Assembly (NCBI RefSeq): GCF_011064615.1
Contig: NZ_JAALJH010000006.1
Location: forward strand, 1 to 64,000
Reading direction: 5' to 3'
DNA: 64,000 nt
Source: Aquisphaera insulae
GTDB taxonomy: Bacteria; Planctomycetota; Planctomycetia; Isosphaerales; Isosphaeraceae
The notes under the pieces are model-generated. The model was not told the DNA's origin. It saw only the letters and a program-made list of their open reading frames with translations, and did not search any database. Below are positions 35,867 through 45,846 of this stretch, one piece after another. Position numbers and translations under genes: made by a program. The stretch's first letter is position 1, and the number at the start of each line of letters is the position of its first letter.

Positions 35867-37519
35867 ATGCGGTTGGTGATCGTCGGCGGTGTGGCCGGCG
35901 GGGCCTCGGCGGCGGCCCGGGCCAGGCGACTGAGCGAGGCGGCCGAGATCGTCCTGTTCGAGCGCGGGCCGGACGCCTCGTTCGCGAACTGCGGACTCCC
36001 CTATTATCTGGGCGGCGAGATCCCCGATCGCGGCAAGCTCCTGGTGACCAGCCCCGCCGTCCTGAAGGATCGATACAACCTCGATCTGCGGACCAACACC
36101 GAGGTCGTCAAGATCGACCGGGCCGCGCGGTCGGTGACGGCGAGGCGAGCGGCCGACGGCTCGACCTACGACCTGTCCTATGACGCCCTGATCCTGGCCC
36201 CGGGCGCCGAGCCGATTCGGCCGCCGATCCCGGGGATTGACCTGCCCAACGTCTTCACGCTCCGGAACCTGCCGGACGTGGACCGGATCAAGGCGGCGAT
36301 GGACCGCGGGGCCGGCCGCGCGACGCTCATCGGCGGCGGATTCATCGGCCTGGAGCTGGCCGAGAATTTCATCCGGAGGGGGATCGAGACGACGCTCGTC
36401 GAGCTCCAGGACCAGGTCCTTCCCCCGCTCGATCGCGAGATGTCGACGCCGCTCGCCGCGGCCGTGCGGGGCAGGGGAGTGAGGCTCCTCCTGGGAGATT
36501 CCGCCGAGGCCATCCGCGCGACCGGAGACGGCCTGGCGATCGGCCTTAGATCCGGCGTCTCGATCGGAGCCGACATGGTCGTCGTCGGCGTCGGCGTCCG
36601 CCCCGAGAATGCGCTGGCGAAGGCCGCGGGCCTGGAGATCGGCGAGCGGGGCGGAATCCGCGTGGACGACCGGATGCGGACCTCGGATCCGTCCATCTTC
36701 GCGGTCGGCGACGCCGTGGAGGTCCGCGACTTCCCCTCCGGCGCCCCCGCTCAGGTGCCGCTGGCCGGCCCAGCGAATCGTCAGGGGCGGATCGCCGCCG
36801 ACAACGTGTTCGGCCTGGATAGCCGCTACCGGGGCACCCAGGGGACGGCCATCGTCGGCTTCTTCGAACACGTGGCCGCGATCACCGGGGCGAGCGAGAA
36901 GGCCCTCCGGAAGCAAGGGCGATCGCATCAGAAAGTTTACATTCACGCGAATCAGCACGCCGGATATTATCCGGGCGCGAGGCCGATGACGCTCAAGCTC
37001 CTGTTCGAGGCCCCCTCGGGGAAGATCCTGGGGGCGCAGGCGGTCGGCCAGGAGGGAGTGGACAATCGGATCAATGCTCTCGCCATGGCCATCCAGGCCG
37101 GCCTGACGGTGTTCGACCTCGAGGAATCCGAGCTGGCCTACGCGCCCCAATTCGGATCGGCCAAGGATCCCGTGAACATGGCCGGATTCGTGGCCTCGAA
37201 CGTGCTCCGCGGCCTGGTGCGGCAGGTCCATGCGGAGGACCTGGGGGCCGGCGACCTCGCCGTCGCCTCGATCGTCGACGTTCGCACGCCGAAGGAGTAC
37301 GCCGCCGGTCGCATCGAGGGGGCCGCCAACATCCCCCTCGAGGAGCTGCGCGGCCGCCTCGACGAGATCCCCCGCGACCGGCCGGTCGTCGTTCATTGCC
37401 AAGTCGGCATGCGCGGATACATGGCCGCACGGGTCCTCCGGGATCACGGGATCGATGCCGCGAACCTGGCCGGCGGCTACAAGACCTATCGGATGCACCA
37501 CCCCGACGCTAAGCTCTGA
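35867..37519 (+). CDS. CoA-disulfide reductase / rhodanese fusion (FAD-dependent)
   Basis: 550 aa. The N-terminal FAD domain has VIVGGVAGGASAAARAR and the single active Cys42 in FANCGLPYYLGG. ATLIGGGFIGLELAE binds NAD(P)H and SIFAVGDAVEV the FAD. A C-terminal rhodanese domain (from about residue 455) carries CQVGMRG with the persulfide Cys. Homologues reduce CoA disulfide, CoA persulfide or polysulfide, linking redox and sulfur metabolism in the cytoplasm. GGAG lies upstream of the ATG at 35867. No symbol is given because CoADR, Npsr and related names overlap. Confidence 0.92.
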   Translation: MRLVIVGGVAGGASAAARARRLSEAAEIVLFERGPDASFANCGLPYYLGGEIPDRGKLLVTSPAVLKDRYNLDLRTNTEVVKIDRAARSVTARRAADGSTYDLSYDALILAPGAEPIRPPIPGIDLPNVFTLRNLPDVDRIKAAMDRGAGRATLIGGGFIGLELAENFIRRGIETTLVELQDQVLPPLDREMSTPLAAAVRGRGVRLLLGDSAEAIRATGDGLAIGLRSGVSIGADMVVVGVGVRPENALAKAAGLEIGERGGIRVDDRMRTSDPSIFAVGDAVEVRDFPSGAPAQVPLAGPANRQGRIAADNVFGLDSRYRGTQGTAIVGFFEHVAAITGASEKALRKQGRSHQKVYIHANQHAGYYPGARPMTLKLLFEAPSGKILGAQAVGQEGVDNRINALAMAIQAGLTVFDLEESELAYAPQFGSAKDPVNMAGFVASNVLRGLVRQVHAEDLGAGDLAVASIVDVRTPKEYAAGRIEGAANIPLEELRGRLDEIPRDRPVVVHCQVGMRGYMAARVLRDHGIDAANLAGGYKTYRMHHPDAKL

Positions 37520-37567
37520 TCGACCGGCCGGGATGACCCCGCCGGGCTCGCCGAGGAGTCCTCACCG

Positions 37568-39685
37568 ATGATCCACACCGCACTGGCCGTCGTGCTTGCC
37601 CTCACCGCCCTCGAGGAGCCCGCCGCGAAGGAGGCCACGCCCCGGCCGCATACCCTCTCCACGGCCGCCCAGCTCGAGGCCTACCTCAACGGCCAGACCC
37701 AGATCCAGTTCCGGAGGCGCCGGGAAGAGGTGGCCAGGACGACCACGCCGGAGCAGATCGCCGCGCGGGCCGAGCGACTCCGGGGCTTCTTCGTCCGGTC
37801 TCTGGGGGGTTACCCGGAGCGGACTCCCCTGAATGCTCGCGTCGTCGGCGTTCGCGATTACCCGGGCTATCGAATCGAGCGGATCGTCTTCGAGAGCCGC
37901 CCCCGGCACCACGTCACGGCGAATCTCTACCTGCCCCGGTCCGACGCTCGCGTCCCCGGCGTGCTCATGCCGTGCGGGCATTCGGAGAACGGCAAGGCGG
38001 ACGCGACCTATCAGCGGGCCTGCATCCTGAACGCCCGCAACGGCCTGGCCGTCCTGACCTATGACCCGATCGGGCAGGGGGAGCGATACCAGAGGCTGGA
38101 CGACGGCGGCAAGCCGGCCGTCCACGACGGGTCGACCGTCGAGCACACCCTCGTCGGGACGGGGGCGATCCTCGTCGGCCGGCAAGCGGCCAGCTACCGC
38201 GTCTGGGACGGCATCCGCGCGCTCGATTACCTCGCCTCGCGGCCGGAGATCGATGCCACGCGGCTGGGTTGCACCGGCAACTCCGGCGGCGGCACGCTGA
38301 CGTCGTACCTGATGGCGCTCGATGATCGGATCGCGGTCGCCGCCCCCTCGTGCTACATCACTTCGCTGGAGCGGCTCTTCGCCACGATCGGCCCCCAGGA
38401 TGCAGAGCAGAACATCACCGGCCAGGTGGCGGCCGGCCTCGACCACGCGGACTACATCGCCATGCGGGCGCCGAAGCCAACCCTCCTGTGCACCGGCACC
38501 CGCGATTTCTTCGACATCCAGGGGAGCTGGGATACATTCCGAGAGGCGAAGCAACTGTATGGCCGGCTCGGGTTCGGCGAGCGGATCGACCTGTTCGAAT
38601 CCGACGAGACGCACGGCTATACCTCGCCCCGGCGCGTGGCCGCGACGCGATGGTTCTGCCGCTGGCTGCTGCGGAAGGACGAGGTGATCGTCGAGCCCGA
38701 ACTGGCCACCGTCCCCGATGCCGAGCTCCAGTGCACTACGACCGGCCAGGTACTGAGCGACCTGCACGGCGTCTCCGCCTTCGACCTCAATGCCGAGCGG
38801 GCCCGCGAGCTGGCGGCCGCACGCGCGGCATTCGCGTCGAATTCATCCCCCGAGGCGTTCCGGGATCGCGTCCGCGAGCTGCTCGGACTCCGCGGCTGGA
38901 AGCCTTCCGCCGCCCCGATTGTCGAGCACCGGCGGCAGCCCGGATCGGGGTTCATCCGACGCGAGGTCGCCGTCTCCACCGAACCGGGAGTGGCGATCGC
39001 CGCGGTCGACTGGATCCCCGAAAAGGAGGATCGGTCCGCGCCGGTGCTGATCCAGGCGGGAACCCTCCTCGACACCGAACCGAAGGTCGGCGGCGAGCTG
39101 GATTCATGGCTCCGAGCGGGGCGGCGAGTCGTGCAGGCGAGGGTCCGCGGGGCCGAGCCGGCCACGCCGACGAACGCTCGTTCCGGCCTCGACAAGATCA
39201 TCGGGATCGATTGGAAGGCCGCCTTCCTGTCGCTCCACCTCGGGCGTCCGCTGCTGGGCCAGAGGGCGACGGACATGCTGAACCTGATCGAGTCGCTGGC
39301 GGCGACTGACGAGCTTCGAGGCCGCGGTTTCGAACTCCACGCGTCCGGCGCGACGGGACCGGTGGCGCTCCATGCCGCGGCCATCGATGAGGGGGGGAAG
39401 ATCGTGGCGGTCGACCTCGATCGATCGCTCGTCTCGTGGGCGGACGTCGTCGAGCGTGGGATCAGCCGCGAGCAGCTCGGGAATGCAGTCCCGAATGTCC
39501 TGGAAGTCTATGACCTGCCGGAGCTGGCCGCTCGGCTCAAACCGCGTGCGCTCACGATTCGATCTCCGGTCGACGCCCTGGGAGAGCCGATCTCGCAGAC
39601 GTCGCTCGAGGGCGCCTATGCTCCGGCGATCCGGGCTTACGGCCAGGGGACGCGACTGGTCCTCCGCGCGACCGGCTCCCATTGA
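37568..39685 (+). CDS. Two-domain exported alpha/beta hydrolase (acetylxylan-esterase-like)
   Basis: 705 aa. A signal peptide (HTALAVVLALTALEE) precedes a hydrolase domain with VPGVLMPCGHSENGK, TYDPIGQGER, nucleophile region LGCTGNSGGGTLT, acid region CTGTRDFFD and His in DETHGYT, so the first domain looks active. The second half repeats a hydrolase-like core (APVLIQAGTLL; ELHASGATGPVALHAA) without an obvious nucleophile Ser and may be degenerate. The family in planctomycetes is linked to polysaccharide deacetylation; the substrate is inferred only. It is 48 nt after the CoADR gene. Confidence 0.82.
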   Translation: MIHTALAVVLALTALEEPAAKEATPRPHTLSTAAQLEAYLNGQTQIQFRRRREEVARTTTPEQIAARAERLRGFFVRSLGGYPERTPLNARVVGVRDYPGYRIERIVFESRPRHHVTANLYLPRSDARVPGVLMPCGHSENGKADATYQRACILNARNGLAVLTYDPIGQGERYQRLDDGGKPAVHDGSTVEHTLVGTGAILVGRQAASYRVWDGIRALDYLASRPEIDATRLGCTGNSGGGTLTSYLMALDDRIAVAAPSCYITSLERLFATIGPQDAEQNITGQVAAGLDHADYIAMRAPKPTLLCTGTRDFFDIQGSWDTFREAKQLYGRLGFGERIDLFESDETHGYTSPRRVAATRWFCRWLLRKDEVIVEPELATVPDAELQCTTTGQVLSDLHGVSAFDLNAERARELAAARAAFASNSSPEAFRDRVRELLGLRGWKPSAAPIVEHRRQPGSGFIRREVAVSTEPGVAIAAVDWIPEKEDRSAPVLIQAGTLLDTEPKVGGELDSWLRAGRRVVQARVRGAEPATPTNARSGLDKIIGIDWKAAFLSLHLGRPLLGQRATDMLNLIESLAATDELRGRGFELHASGATGPVALHAAAIDEGGKIVAVDLDRSLVSWADVVERGISREQLGNAVPNVLEVYDLPELAARLKPRALTIRSPVDALGEPISQTSLEGAYAPAIRAYGQGTRLVLRATGSH

Positions 39686-39730
39686 GTGCGAAGGACAGCC
39701 GGGCCACCCCGACACGGAAAGGTATCCTCG

Positions 39731-40669
39731 ATGACGCTCGACCCCCAGGCCAGGGACTTCCTCGATCGGCTCGCCGCGGCGGCCCTCAAGCCGATCGAGT
39801 CGATTCCGATCGCCGAGGCCCGCGCCCAGCAGGATCTCTCGACCCGCTTCCTCGGCCCGCTCCCACCGATCGGCCGCGTCGAGGATCGCGAGATCGACGG
39901 CCCCGGGGGGGCCATCCGCGTCCGGATACTCAGGCCGAAGGCCCTCGACGAGGCGGGAGCGTCGCCGGCCCTCGTCTACTTCCACGGGGGCGGCTGGGTG
40001 CTCGGGAATCTCTCGTCGCACGAGCACATCTGCCGGGCGATCGCCGGCCAGGCGGATCTCGTCGTGATCGCCGTGGATTACCGGCTCGCGCCGGAGAGCC
40101 GATTCCCGGCGGCGGCCGAGGACGCGCATGCCGCGACCGCGTGGGCCATCGACCACGCCGAGGAGCTCGGGCTCGATCCCGACCGGATCGCCGTCGGCGG
40201 CGATAGCGCGGGGGGGAACCTTGCCGCGGTGGCGTGCCTCATGGCCCGAGAACACGGAGGGCGGGCCCCGGCCATGCAGGTCCTCCTCTATCCGATCACG
40301 GACTCGAATCTGAGCACGGGATCCTATCGGGAGTTTGCCGACGGCTACTTCCTCACGGCCGAGGAGATGGCCTGGTACTGGGACCAGTACGTGCCGGATG
40401 TCTCCGAGAGGAGTCGGCCGCACGCGGCCCCGCTCCGGGAGACGGACCTGCGCGGCCTGCCGCCGGCGCTGGTGATCACGGCCGGCTGCGACGTCCTCCG
40501 CGACGAGGGGGAGGCCTATGCCCATCGACTCGAGGCCGCGGGGGTGCCGACGACCCTGAGCCGGTACGACGGGATGATCCACGGCTTCATCCGCCGGTTC
40601 CCGTTCTTCGATCAGGGCAGGGCCGCCATCTCCGAGATCAGCATCGCGCTCCGCGAGGCCCTCGCCTGA
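39731..40669 (+). CDS. HSL-family alpha/beta hydrolase (esterase)
   Basis: 312 aa. Hormone-sensitive-lipase type carboxylesterase with the oxyanion motif HGGGW (85-89), nucleophile GDSAGG (Ser159), acid in CDVLRDEG and His in MIHGF. VDYRLAPESRFPAA is characteristic. It has no signal peptide, so it is probably cytoplasmic. The substrate is unknown. I chose the ATG at 39731; AAAGG lies upstream. It ends against the convergent TPR-like gene. Confidence 0.92.
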   Translation: MTLDPQARDFLDRLAAAALKPIESIPIAEARAQQDLSTRFLGPLPPIGRVEDREIDGPGGAIRVRILRPKALDEAGASPALVYFHGGGWVLGNLSSHEHICRAIAGQADLVVIAVDYRLAPESRFPAAAEDAHAATAWAIDHAEELGLDPDRIAVGGDSAGGNLAAVACLMAREHGGRAPAMQVLLYPITDSNLSTGSYREFADGYFLTAEEMAWYWDQYVPDVSERSRPHAAPLRETDLRGLPPALVITAGCDVLRDEGEAYAHRLEAAGVPTTLSRYDGMIHGFIRRFPFFDQGRAAISEISIALREALA

Positions 40670-40691
40670 CGGCCCCGCGGCGGTCCGTCAG
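40666..40691. terminator. Hairpin across two convergent stop codons
   Basis: CTGACGG (40666-40672) pairs with CCGTCAG (40685-40691). The stem contains both the TGA of the esterase gene and the stop of the minus-strand TPR-like gene. It is a candidate two-way terminator. Confidence 0.35.
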
Positions 40692-43066
40692 TGCTGCGCC
40701 CCGATGCGATGCCGGAGCCGGATGAATTTCTGTTCGATCGCACCGCCGCCGAGGTTCGGGTGAAGGATCGCGGTGGCGTTGATGAGCTGGGCGGCGTCGG
40801 CGAGCTGTCCCGCCCGAAAATAGGCGAGGGCCAGGCCGTAGCGGGTCTCGAACCAGGCGGGGGAGCCCGGCTGAAGCGTCTTCGACCGGAGCCGTTCGAC
40901 GTCGATGGCCAGCTCGAAGGCCTCGAGGCGATTGTAGGTATCCGCCAGGTCGCGGAGCATGGAGTCGGACGCGTCGCGGGGGGGGCCGGCGGAGCTGCGG
41001 AACGCGGCGCGGGCCCCTCGCTCGTCGCCGAGGAAGAGGTGGGATCGGACGAGCCGCATCCGGAGCTCGGCACGCTCGCTGGGGGTCCACTTGTCCTCGT
41101 CGCCGTCCTGGACCATGGGCTGGACGAGGAACCGGATCACGAGCCCGAGCCGCCGCTCGTGGAGGGCTTCCTCGGCGTTCGAGGCACACTCGTCGAGGAG
41201 CCGCACCGCCTCGAAGAAGGGAGCGTGGGCCGACGCCTCCGCCCAGGTCGAATGCGCCTGAGCCTCGCGTTCGGCCTGGAGATAGGGCGGGCCGGTCTGG
41301 ACGGTCGCGACCAGCCGGAGCAGCCGGGCGCGATAGCGATCCGCGGCTCGCATGGGCAAGGCCGTGATCCGATCGAGGCGTTCGAGCGCGGTCCGCGGAT
41401 TGCCGACGACCGGGACCAGGTTGATCCGCGCATCGGCCAGCAGGAAGGCCGCGCGCTCGGCGTCGGTGCGAGCGAGCTTGAGGCCCTCCTCCAGGTGCTT
41501 CCGCGCCCGGTCGAAGCTCTCCTTGAGGATCGGCCGATCGGCGGTGGCGAGGAGCGCCTCGAGGTCGGCGACGTCGAGGTCGGCGAGCGCGAGCCGAGCG
41601 TCGAGCCAGCGCGTCGAGCCGACGGGGATCGCATCCCAGAGCGACCTGGCCCGGGGGTGATCCCCGGCGGCGCGGCTGAGGAGGGCCAGGAGCCAGCGTG
41701 CCTCGTCGGTGGATGGATCCTTGGGGAAGTCGCGGACCTGCTTCTCCAACGCCTCGGCGTACGAGGCCGCCGTCACGCCCCGCGCCCCCGACGCCAGGGC
41801 CCGCCCCCTGGCAAGTGCCACGAGCAGGCCGGCTCGGGGTCCGGCCGGGCCGGCCCTGGGGTCCGCGGCGACCCGGGCGCAGACGGCACCGGCGTCCGCA
41901 TAGCGTCCCGCCTCGAAGAGGATCGCCCCGGCCTTGAGCCGATACCCGGCGGCCGCGGCGTGGTCGCCGGCATGGACGGCCCGATCCGCGGCACGGTCCT
42001 CGAGCTCGGCGGCCCGGGCGGGATCTCCCCGAACCTGGGCCGCGTCCGCGAGCAGGTCCCAGGCGGAGGCGGGATGACGCGCGTCCGGATTGAGGTCTTC
42101 AGCCCCCAGCGCCGCGAGCACTTGTCGGGCTTCGGGATTCTTCTTCGACCTCAGGCCCTCGAGCTCGCGAAACAGCTCCTGCTCGATGGCATATCGTGCG
42201 TCCCCGGCGGGCATGCCCGAAAGCTGGGCCAGTCCAAGACGAGCCAGCGCCGCGGCCTTCACGGCGTCATCCACCCGCGACGCCTTGATCTGGGCCTCCG
42301 CCTCGGACCACTTGTGGCGATCGGTCAGCACCAGGAGGCGCGCGACCAGCAGGTCACGCGGCGGTGGGGGCGGGGAGAGCCCCGCGGCGGCGGCGATGTC
42401 GGCGTCGGCCTCGTCGAGCCGGCCGGCTCGACGGAGGAGATCGGCGCGGAGGAGATGGCTGAAGCCCTTCAGCCCCACCTCGGACGGAGCGGGCGCCGTC
42501 CACTGGAGGGCCTCACCCTCGAGGAGCCTGCGGGGATGCGCCCCGGGCTCCTCGAGGCCCGCCCTGTCCGTGAGTGCTCGGGCGAGGCGGAACCGGACGT
42601 TGTCCGAGAGCGCGGCCTCGCCTTCGGCCGACGTGATGGCGCGAAGCCTGGCGATCGCGTCGTCGAGGGCGGCCACCGCCTCCTTGCGGGCCTTATCGTC
42701 GGTCGGGTAGAGGCTCCGATATTGCCGCCAGCTCTCCCCCTGGGCCCAGCGATAGACCGCCACCTGGAGCTGGAACTCGTGGGACCTCGGGTGGCCGGCG
42801 TTCTCGTCGTTGAATCCGGCGAGGACCGCGATGGCCCGGTTCCAGAGCAAGGCGCGTTCCTCGGGCGATCCGGTCCCCTTAGCCGACTCATCGAGGACCC
42901 CGGCCATCTCCATGACGGCCGACTCCCGCTGGCCGATCGAGAGCGTCGCGTCGTCGGCCAGCCGTTTCAGGTCCGCCAGGCGGATCGCCAGCGGGCTGTT
43001 CGCGGGCGGGTCCTGCCGGTCCGCGGCGAGCGGGATCACGACGGCCCAGACAAGGAGCGGGATCAT
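40688..43066 (-). CDS. Large helical TPR-like exported protein
   Basis: 792 aa. A short N-terminal hydrophobic segment (MIPLLVWAVVIPLAA) suggests export. The rest is Ala- and Leu-rich helical repeats of TPR style, for example FSHLLRADLLRRAGRLDEADADIAAAAGL, AALARLGLAQL, GLALAYFRAGQLADAAQL. It probably scaffolds protein contacts; no enzyme motif is seen. GGAG lies 5 nt before the start. It follows the MFS gene by 46 nt in the same direction, the last gene of a likely four-gene unit. Confidence 0.75.
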   Translation of the reverse strand: MIPLLVWAVVIPLAADRQDPPANSPLAIRLADLKRLADDATLSIGQRESAVMEMAGVLDESAKGTGSPEERALLWNRAIAVLAGFNDENAGHPRSHEFQLQVAVYRWAQGESWRQYRSLYPTDDKARKEAVAALDDAIARLRAITSAEGEAALSDNVRFRLARALTDRAGLEEPGAHPRRLLEGEALQWTAPAPSEVGLKGFSHLLRADLLRRAGRLDEADADIAAAAGLSPPPPPRDLLVARLLVLTDRHKWSEAEAQIKASRVDDAVKAAALARLGLAQLSGMPAGDARYAIEQELFRELEGLRSKKNPEARQVLAALGAEDLNPDARHPASAWDLLADAAQVRGDPARAAELEDRAADRAVHAGDHAAAAGYRLKAGAILFEAGRYADAGAVCARVAADPRAGPAGPRAGLLVALARGRALASGARGVTAASYAEALEKQVRDFPKDPSTDEARWLLALLSRAAGDHPRARSLWDAIPVGSTRWLDARLALADLDVADLEALLATADRPILKESFDRARKHLEEGLKLARTDAERAAFLLADARINLVPVVGNPRTALERLDRITALPMRAADRYRARLLRLVATVQTGPPYLQAEREAQAHSTWAEASAHAPFFEAVRLLDECASNAEEALHERRLGLVIRFLVQPMVQDGDEDKWTPSERAELRMRLVRSHLFLGDERGARAAFRSSAGPPRDASDSMLRDLADTYNRLEAFELAIDVERLRSKTLQPGSPAWFETRYGLALAYFRAGQLADAAQLINATAILHPNLGGGAIEQKFIRLRHRIGAQH

Positions 43067-43112
43067 ACCATCTCCGTGACCCTGTCGGGCCGGTCGCGAG
43101 GATTGTCGCGAG

Positions 43113-44507
43113 TCAATGGTGAGCCGGCAAGGCCTCGGGCTCCAGGCCGCTGCCCGCGCCCGGCTTGCCGAATTGCTCTTCCTTGAACAGGAGCCCGAAG
43201 ACGAGCATGCAGAAGAGGGTCAGGAGGAACGGCCCCATCCAGATGCCGTGCCAGTTCTCCACGGCCTTCCCCTCCACGGTCTCCGTGAAGTAGCTGCGGA
43301 TGGGGCCGGTGAGGACGCTGCCCAGGACCGTTCCCATGCCGTAGACCACGAAGATGAGCAAGCTCTGGGCCGAGGCCTTGATGTCCTTCGACGCCGCCCG
43401 ATCGACGTACATCTGGGCGACGACGAAGAAGAATCCGAAGGCGAAGCCGTGGAGGGCGATGGTCGAGATCATCAGCCAGAACGGGTAGCCGAGGGCAGAG
43501 AACCCGAATCGCATGGCCCAGGCGCCGGCACCGATCAGCATGGTCGTCTTGATCCCGAATCGCGAGACCGCCACCGGGACGAGCAGCATGATGACGGCCT
43601 CGGAGATCTGGCCGATGGTCATGTAGGCGCCGGTCTGCGCCGGATTCACGCCGATCGCCTCCAGGAAGTAGTTCTCGCAGGCGAAGTAGAACGCCAGCAT
43701 GATCCCGACCAGGCCGGAAACGATGACCAGGACCGCGAACGACCGGTATTCCATGAGCTCCAGGCTCTCCAGGACGGCCGATCGCTTGTCGATCGGGTCG
43801 GTCTCCCTGGCGGGCAGCGGGGGCGTGTGGGGCAGGATGAGGCAGTAGAGCGCGTAGAGGATCGAGAACAGGCCGGAGACCCTCAGGCAGTCGCGATACG
43901 ACGGCTCGCCCACGAACGGGATGGCGAAGATCGACTTGAGCAACGGGACGACCGACGCCCGCCAGGTCGAGAGGAAGCTCTCGAACGCCCCGTGGGCGCC
44001 GACGAGGTCGAAGAGCGACTGGTAGAAGGAGAGCTTGTCGTACTCGAGATAGCCGGCGAAGAAGAGCCCGGCGGCAATCCAGCCGACGGTCCCCCAGAAG
44101 CGGATCCTGGGGAAGAGGTGCTGATTCTCCTCGCCGAGGTTCCGGAAGGCGAGCGAGTTGGACAGGGCCATCGTCGGCATGTAGAGATTGCAGTAGATCA
44201 GCAGCGTGATGAAAATCGGCCAGGCCGTGGTGAGGTAGGCGGAGAGGATCAGCAGCAGGCCGCCGACGAAATGGGCCGCGGCCATCACCCGCTCGGTCGC
44301 GAAGTACCGGTCGGCGAGCTGCCCCAGGACGAACGGCCCGAGGATCGAGCCGAAGCCGTAGACCGTGAAGATCCAGCCGATCGCGTAGTTGCTCAGCTTG
44401 AGGTCGTTGGGCCCGAGGTGCTGCGCCAGCATCGGGAGCCAGATCCCCCAGACGAAGTACTGGAGGAACATCATCATCGAGAGCCTGGCGCGGGTGGCGA
44501 AAGTCAT
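43113..44507 (-). CDS. MFS transporter, nucleoside:H+ symporter-like
   Basis: 464 aa with about 12 membrane spans. MMFLQYFVWGIWLPMLAQHLG, GWIFTVYGFGSILGPFVLGQLADRYF and LAFRNLGEENQHLFPRIRFWGTVGWI are typical of the NupG/XapB-type nucleoside:H+ symporters and their planctomycete relatives. The cargo is inferred only from family resemblance. It lies between a glycosyltransferase and a TPR-like gene, probably co-transcribed. Confidence 0.85.
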   Translation of the reverse strand: MTFATRARLSMMMFLQYFVWGIWLPMLAQHLGPNDLKLSNYAIGWIFTVYGFGSILGPFVLGQLADRYFATERVMAAAHFVGGLLLILSAYLTTAWPIFITLLIYCNLYMPTMALSNSLAFRNLGEENQHLFPRIRFWGTVGWIAAGLFFAGYLEYDKLSFYQSLFDLVGAHGAFESFLSTWRASVVPLLKSIFAIPFVGEPSYRDCLRVSGLFSILYALYCLILPHTPPLPARETDPIDKRSAVLESLELMEYRSFAVLVIVSGLVGIMLAFYFACENYFLEAIGVNPAQTGAYMTIGQISEAVIMLLVPVAVSRFGIKTTMLIGAGAWAMRFGFSALGYPFWLMISTIALHGFAFGFFFVVAQMYVDRAASKDIKASAQSLLIFVVYGMGTVLGSVLTGPIRSYFTETVEGKAVENWHGIWMGPFLLTLFCMLVFGLLFKEEQFGKPGAGSGLEPEALPAHH

Positions 44508-44588
44508 CGGGTATCTCGCGAGGATGGATCGAGAGAAGTTCGGGTGCGACCGGCGCGGTCGGGGAGAGGGAAGGCCGGGCTGCGTCGA

Positions 44589-45836
44589 TCAAGAATTTAC
44601 CGTCCGGCCCGCGGCATCGCCATGGGGTTCTCGCCCGATCTCTCGCCCCGGATGCCCCTTGAGGAGTCCGACCAGGCGGGCGGCCAGCGCGGCACATGTA
44701 TTCGCGCGGGCATGCTCATGTCGGAGCGACGCCCGGCCATCGTCCGAGCTTCTCGCGAGGATCCGCCGGACGGCCGCGAGGAACGCATCGGCATCCTCGA
44801 CGACATCGAACAGATGCCCGTAGAGCCGGCACTCCGGGATCGCCGTGGCGACGATCGGCCGGCCCGAGCCGAGCCCGTCGGCGATCTTCGTCGGCGAGCA
44901 GGCCACGTTGAAGGGATGAGTGGTGAGATACGGGATCAGGTTCACGTCGAAGGCCGCGTAATAGGACGGGAGCTCGGCCTGCGGTCGCCACCCGATGGCG
45001 TGCACGTTTCGCCGCGAGAGCAGGGAGTCGAGGCTCCCCCGCCAGTCCCCGCCCGATCGGGCCCCCGGGACCGTGCCGACCAGGACGATCGATGCGCCGG
45101 GCAGGGCATCGGCCAGGCGATCCATGAGGTCCCAGTCCACCCTCGATTCGATCGACCCGACGTAGCCGAGCAGCGGGCGAGGGAGCGAGGCAAGGTCCCG
45201 GGGGGGCGCCGTCGGCCGACTCCGCGGCTCATCGGCCAGGAATGCCGTCGGCGTACCATGCGGGAGGTGGTGAATTCGCCCCGCCATCCGGGGGAAGGCC
45301 TGGCGGAGTTCCTCGGCCCGATAGGCGGAGACGCAGACCGTCGCGTCGGCCCCCTGGACGAGTCGCCGCTCGAGCTCCCGGACCTCGTCGGCCTGCTTCG
45401 GCCAGTAGAGCGCGTAGTCGTCGAGGTTGTAGTAGAGCGTGCGGTCTGCGTCCAGGCCCGGGAGCAGGTGTAGATAATGGGGATAGGTGAGGATCAGGCC
45501 CCGGCGATCCTCGCGTCTGGACCGCCAGAAGCCCCGGATCGCCCGGCCGATGGGGCGCATCCCGACGCGCGGATATCGCTTCATCCAGCCGCTCGGGAGG
45601 ACCATGTCGCGGGCGAACGACCGGACACCCCAGTGGTGAGTGCGACAGGTCGGAGACCAGGGGAAGAGCCCCTTCCGCCAGCCGTTGACGAAGTCCATGC
45701 ACCGCAGGGCGAGCAGGACCGACGACTCGTCATCAAGCTCCCGAAAGAGGCTCTCGGTCGTGAACCAGTTGATGTCGGCGACGGCCACGGCCCAGGGCGT
45801 CGGGCCGGCCTCGGAGAACCCCGCGTGCTCCGTCAT
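44589..45836 (-). CDS. Glycosyltransferase, GT4-like
   Basis: 415 aa. A GT-B fold: the N-terminal half shows LPGLDADRTLYYNLDDYALYWP and ADATVCVSAYRAEELR; the C-terminal half shows LLGYVGSIESRVDWDLMDRLA, SIVLVGTVPGA, GWRPQAELPSYYAAFDVNLIPY and the sugar-nucleotide region SPTKIADGLGSGRPIVAT. It resembles enzymes of exopolysaccharide or teichuronic-type synthesis. I chose the ATG at 45836 with GGAGG upstream. It begins 10 nt after the DUF1573 gene. Confidence 0.88.
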   Translation of the reverse strand: MTEHAGFSEAGPTPWAVAVADINWFTTESLFRELDDESSVLLALRCMDFVNGWRKGLFPWSPTCRTHHWGVRSFARDMVLPSGWMKRYPRVGMRPIGRAIRGFWRSRREDRRGLILTYPHYLHLLPGLDADRTLYYNLDDYALYWPKQADEVRELERRLVQGADATVCVSAYRAEELRQAFPRMAGRIHHLPHGTPTAFLADEPRSRPTAPPRDLASLPRPLLGYVGSIESRVDWDLMDRLADALPGASIVLVGTVPGARSGGDWRGSLDSLLSRRNVHAIGWRPQAELPSYYAAFDVNLIPYLTTHPFNVACSPTKIADGLGSGRPIVATAIPECRLYGHLFDVVEDADAFLAAVRRILARSSDDGRASLRHEHARANTCAALAARLVGLLKGHPGREIGREPHGDAAGRTVNS

Positions 45837-45846
45837 CGCCCCTCCG

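Noticed and set aside
43063..44697. 544-residue minus-strand frame in another phase over the MFS gene
   Set aside because: Its composition is Arg/Pro/Ala-rich; the overlapping 43113-44507 frame encodes a normal 12-span transporter.
40691..45473. Two long + strand frames (831 and 785 residues) over the TPR-like, MFS and glycosyltransferase genes
   Set aside because: They are antisense to a transporter and a glycosyltransferase with clear motifs.
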